Of a stretch of DNA of 64,000 nt, positions 60,328 through 64,000 are shown in pieces. The position numbers and the translations under genes are program-made. The stretch's first letter is position 1, and each line of letters begins with the position of its first letter. This stretch comes from Ruminococcus sp. (GTDB taxonomy: Bacteria > Bacillota > Clostridia > Oscillospirales > Ruminococcaceae): assembly GCA_029060305.1 (NCBI GenBank), contig JAIDUG010000005.1, positions 1-64,000 on the forward strand, read 5' to 3'. The notes below the pieces were generated by a model. The model was not told the origin of the DNA, did no database searches, and worked only from the letters and a program-made list of their open reading frames with translations.

Positions 60328-61531
60328 CTATATTCCCCCCAAGATTTTTATAGTCCTCAAAGAATGCGGGATAAGACTTTGTGACGGATTCCGCACCCTT
60401 TATAATAACGTCTCCGTCAACAGCGGTTGCTATAACAGCAGTTGCCATAGCTATTCTGTGGTCGCCGTAACTGTCTACGATACCGCCGTGCATATTTCCG
60501 ACAGGACGTATAACAAGTCCGTCGGAAGTGATTTCGACGTTTCCTCCGAGATTGTTAATCATTTCAGCAGTAGTTTCAAGACGGTTGCTTTCCTTTATTC
60601 TGAGACGTTCAGCATTATATATTTTTGAAGTTTTTTTACCGAAAGATGCAAGAACCGCAAGTATCGGCACTAAGTCGGGAATATCGGAACAGTCCGCATT
60701 GAAAAAACCGTCATTTTCAATAGTTTTTATTATGTCAATAATTTTCCTGTCGCCCTGAACACTTTCGGGATTGAGATTTCCGAGAGTTACGGAAGAGCCG
60801 AGACTATTCGCAACATAGAAAAATGCTGACTGTGAATAATCTCCCTCAACTTTTCCGCTGTATGACTTATATTTCTGATTTCCTTTTATGTGAAAACCTT
60901 TTTCCGTTTCGTCAACCGTAATGCCAAACTTTTTCAGTACGTCAATAGTAATGTCAACATACGGACGTGATTCAAGATGTGAAGTCAGGACTATTTCGGA
61001 ATCGCCGTCAAGCAAAGGCAACGCAAAAAGAAGTCCTGTAATAAACTGTGATGAAACATTACCCTCTATTTCATAGATACCACTTGTAAGCTGTCCGGAC
61101 ATTGTAAACGGCATAGTGTTGTTATAATCAAAAGTTATACCGTGTTTTCCGAGTTCTCTTATATAGATGTCAATAGGTCTTTGCGGAAGTCTGCCACGTC
61201 CGTGAAACTCCGTCTCAACGCCCAAGGCACTGGCAACAGGTATTATAAATCTCAGTGTAGAACCGCTTTCGTTGCAGTCAATGACGGCTTTTTCCGGCGG
61301 ATTTATTTCAGCGGAAACTTCTGCACCATTTCTGCCAATATTAATTGCTGAGCCTAAAGCGTTCATTGCGTGAACGGTAGCCTCAATATCCTTTGAGAAG
61401 TTTATACCGGTTATTTCGGAATTTCCGGCAAGTGACGCACAAATCAGCATACGGTGTGCAACGCTTTTTGATGCAGGAATTTCCACATAACCTCTTAATT
61501 TCTGTGGAGTAATTCTTATATCCATAATCAT
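60308..61531 (-). CDS. aroA: 3-phosphoshikimate 1-carboxyvinyltransferase
   Basis: IPASKSVAHRMLICASLA...NESGSTLRFIIPVA...RIKESNRLETTAEMINNLGG. Confidence 0.96.
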   Translation of the reverse strand: MIMDIRITPQKLRGYVEIPASKSVAHRMLICASLAGNSEITGINFSKDIEATVHAMNALGSAINIGRNGAEVSAEINPPEKAVIDCNESGSTLRFIIPVASALGVETEFHGRGRLPQRPIDIYIRELGKHGITFDYNNTMPFTMSGQLTSGIYEIEGNVSSQFITGLLFALPLLDGDSEIVLTSHLESRPYVDITIDVLKKFGITVDETEKGFHIKGNQKYKSYSGKVEGDYSQSAFFYVANSLGSSVTLGNLNPESVQGDRKIIDIIKTIENDGFFNADCSDIPDLVPILAVLASFGKKTSKIYNAERLRIKESNRLETTAEMINNLGGNVEITSDGLVIRPVGNMHGGIVDSYGDHRIAMATAVIATAVDGDVIIKGAESVTKSYPAFFEDYKNLGGNIDVISME

Positions 61532-62568
61532 TCCTCCATAGCCTTTTCAAAATCGCTTACAGATGACTTTCTGATTTCAGCCTTGCCGACTGTACAGCAT
61601 ACTATATAACTGATATTGCCGTATTCACGTTTTTTATCCTTTGAACAGTACGGAAGAAGTTCACTCATAAGGGCTTCAGTACCTGTAGGAAGTCTATAGG
61701 CAAGAACGCATTTTTTAAGTCTCTCAGAAAGAACAGGAGCGAATCTGTCAGTAATCAGGCACATTCCGGCAGAAACACCCATACCGTGAGTATAGTCCGT
61801 GTAATTGTGCCATCCCTCAATAGCGTGACCGAGAGTGTGTCCGAAATTGAGAATCATTCTCTCACCTCTGTCAAACTCGTCACCCTCAACAACATCACGT
61901 TTTATATCAATGCAGGTATAGACTATTTCGTCCATTATTTCGTCGACGTTTTCAAGAGTGTGATTTTCAACGAGTTCAAAAAGTTGGCTGTCCCTAATCA
62001 TACCGTACTTGATTACCTCTGCCATACCGCACGAAAGATTTTCGGGGGTAAGAGTTTTTAAAGTATCGCTGTCGCATATTACAAGCGAGGGCTGTTTGAA
62101 AGCTCCAACAAGGTTTTTTCCACCGGAAATATCAATAGCAGTTTTTCCACCGACAGAAGAATCAACCTGTGCAAGTAAGGTTGTAGGTATCTGCACAAAG
62201 TCCACACCTCTGAGATAGCAGGCAGATGCAAAACCTGTTATATCGCCGACTACTCCACCACCAAGTGCAATAATAATATCACTTCTTGTTATACCAGAAT
62301 CACAAAGAAAATCGAGTATCTTTCCGAGCGTTGAAAGGTTTTTAGACTGTTCGCCGTTTGGAAATGTAAACACTGAACACTCAAAGCCGTTTTCCTCAAG
62401 GGATTTTACAACAGTATCAGTATACAGTCCGCCGACAATATCGTCAGTTATAACAGCGGTTTTTCTTGACTTTGTGACAGCTGAAATGTACTCTCCACAC
62501 TTGTTGATACTGCCACGTTCAATCAGCACGTCATACGGACAGCTTGTGTTAATATGAATTTTTTTCAT
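61528..62568 (-). CDS. aroB: 3-dehydroquinate synthase
   Basis: DIIIALGGGVVGDITGFASACYLRGVDFVQIPTTLLAQVDSSVGGKTAID. Confidence 0.97.
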   Translation of the reverse strand: MKKIHINTSCPYDVLIERGSINKCGEYISAVTKSRKTAVITDDIVGGLYTDTVVKSLEENGFECSVFTFPNGEQSKNLSTLGKILDFLCDSGITRSDIIIALGGGVVGDITGFASACYLRGVDFVQIPTTLLAQVDSSVGGKTAIDISGGKNLVGAFKQPSLVICDSDTLKTLTPENLSCGMAEVIKYGMIRDSQLFELVENHTLENVDEIMDEIVYTCIDIKRDVVEGDEFDRGERMILNFGHTLGHAIEGWHNYTDYTHGMGVSAGMCLITDRFAPVLSERLKKCVLAYRLPTGTEALMSELLPYCSKDKKREYGNISYIVCCTVGKAEIRKSSVSDFEKAMEE

Positions 62569-62585
62569 TACTACCTCCATAAAAT

Positions 62586-62655
62586 AAAAACCGTTGCTTT
62601 CATTCAAACTAAGCAACGGTCAGATTTAATGCATAAATTCTCCATGCTTATGCAT
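62586..62655 (-). promoter_or_regulatory. two-hairpin leader with terminator-like stem immediately upstream of aroB SD (candidate attenuator)
   Basis: Minus strand: ATGCATAA-N11-TTATGCAT hairpin, then CCGTTGCTT...AAGCAACGG-TTTTTATTTT, then SD of aroB. Confidence 0.5.
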
Positions 62656-62823
62656 AGTTTCCAATAAAAATTTACTTTTTTTATAAATTATATCACAATA
62701 TCAAAAGATTGTCAACACGTTTCCGTAAAGATTTCAATAGTCTCTGATGTTATCGGATTTGTTTTTTTAGTATAGACAAGCTTTCAGAAATATGTTATAA
62801 TATTTCCGAAAGGAGATTTTTTT

Positions 62824-62976
62824 ATGGAAATTCCAAACAAAACTCTGATTCTGATTATTGTGATTGTGCTTTTCACAGTGACTTTTATAAGTTCAGCACT
62901 TATCACATACAGGATAAAAAGAAAAAAATCAGTTAAGAAATCAAAATCTGATGAAAGAAAGGATTTAACAGAATGA
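62824..62976 (+). CDS. 50-aa single-TM membrane protein, unannotated in ORF track
   Basis: SD AAAGGAG-ATTTTTTT-ATG; MEIPNKTLILIIVIVLFTVTFISSALITYRIKRKKSVKKSKSDERKDLTE*; overlaps the start of the next gene (ATGA). Confidence 0.7.
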   Translation: MEIPNKTLILIIVIVLFTVTFISSALITYRIKRKKSVKKSKSDERKDLTE

Positions 62977-63788
62977 AAAAAAAGATAATTGCAATGATAC
63001 TTGCACTCGGAATGATACCCCTTAATGTTTCTGCTGAAGAAGATACTTCTCATACAATGACATTCCTTGATTTTGACGGAAATGTAATGCAGACTATAGA
63101 AGTAAATTCAGGCGAAAGTATAGACTACTCCCAGATTGATGTATCATCTCTTCATACATACCCCAACTTATACACAGAACAGGATTTCTATGCATGGAGT
63201 GCCACTCCTGATACAATAGATTCTGACACAACTGTTCAGGCACTCTATAAAAGGGCTATAATTTCCACTGAAGGCTTTCCGGTTAAAACAGAATACTACA
63301 CAACAAAAGGCGATGTAAAATTCGACGGTCTTTCCGTAATAATCACAATTGAAATACAAACTCCGGTTACCAATGAAAGCGGTGAATTTCACGTTGCTGT
63401 TCAGAAAGCAGACGTAATCAGCAACTGTCGCTCCGACAAAACACTGGAGGAACTTTTTGCAGACGGAAAAACAGCAGAAGTAAACGTTATACCGACCGGA
63501 GACGACAAACCTATTTTCACTTACGAAATAACTCTTGTTGATAATCTCGGAGATACTGATGATAACGGTCTGACAGATGCTGTTGATGCAACACATATAC
63601 TTCAGTTATACGCTTCACTTTCAACAGGCGGAAATACTTCTATTGACGAAAATCAGAAAACAGTCTGTGACATAAACAGGGACGGTCTTATTGACGCTCA
63701 GGACGCAACTTTTATACTTATGTACTATGCGCAATCCTCAACAGGTGGTTTTCCGTCATGGGAAGAAATTGTTCCGTCACTTGTATAA
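62973..63788 (+). CDS. secreted dockerin type I protein with InlB-like repeat
   Basis: Signal peptide; DTDDNGLTDAVDATHILQLYA and DINRDGLIDAQDATFILMYYA dockerin repeats; DFDGNVMQTIEVNSGESIDY...YAWSATPDT. Confidence 0.88.
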   Translation: MKKKIIAMILALGMIPLNVSAEEDTSHTMTFLDFDGNVMQTIEVNSGESIDYSQIDVSSLHTYPNLYTEQDFYAWSATPDTIDSDTTVQALYKRAIISTEGFPVKTEYYTTKGDVKFDGLSVIITIEIQTPVTNESGEFHVAVQKADVISNCRSDKTLEELFADGKTAEVNVIPTGDDKPIFTYEITLVDNLGDTDDNGLTDAVDATHILQLYASLSTGGNTSIDENQKTVCDINRDGLIDAQDATFILMYYAQSSTGGFPSWEEIVPSLV

Positions 63789-63888
63789 ATAATTTTTCCG
63801 GAAAAATTTTGATTTTCCTATTGAAATTATTACAGAACTGTTGTATAATATATATCATAATACTAAATTTAAGGAGTGTTTTTTTCAA

Positions 63889-64000
63889 ATGTATAATGAT
63901 TTAATGGATTCAATCGGCTTTGTGTTAGGTTACGACAGCGAAGTCGGAGAAGCTATGGCTCAGGAACTCGCACGCCAGCAAAGAAACCTTGAACTTATCG
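63889..64000 (+). CDS. glyA: serine hydroxymethyltransferase, N-terminus only (runs off window)
   Basis: MYNDLMDSIGFVLGYDSEVGEAMAQELARQQRNLELI matches the SHMT N-terminal pattern; SD AAGGAG. Confidence 0.75.
   Translation, partial: MYNDLMDSIGFVLGYDSEVGEAMAQELARQQRNLELI

Overview
This 64 kb window reads as an ordinary low-GC Clostridia chromosome segment. It is probably Ruminococcus-like (inference from a dockerin protein, Thr-rich linkers, a glgCD/glgA/glgB glycogen cluster, an oxaloacetate-decarboxylase-type Na+ pump and spoIIE/yunB). It is mostly housekeeping: ligA, an FHA-FtsW-PBP operon, hpf, gpsA-plsY-der, rpmF, pgi, oad genes, pyrB, asnB, hom, glg genes, aroBAC and the start of glyA. 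It has one tRNA-Gln. I saw no CRISPR array, rRNA, transposase or prophage. Observations most worth a second look: (1) a TetM/EF-G-like ribosome-binding GTPase fused to a C-terminal YacP/Rae1-like NYN ribonuclease domain with its acidic residues kept, lying between spoIIE and yunB; (2) an exported UGSC-family-like protein whose reading frame continues, across one in-frame TAG, into a DGL.VVPPT-domain protein that has no proper start of its own; (3) a compact unannotated transcription unit (near-consensus promoter, strong SD, 18-aa ORF, terminator) at 30.8-30.95 kb; (4) a D,D-carboxypeptidase operon in which two of three members have lost catalytic residues; (5) an asparagine synthetase paralogue lacking the front of its glutaminase domain, a PyrB carrying a PyrI-like zinc tail, and a CxCC-less G3E GTPase fused to a YcgQ-like domain. 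Family assignments come from reading translated sequence and remembered motifs; no searches were run.
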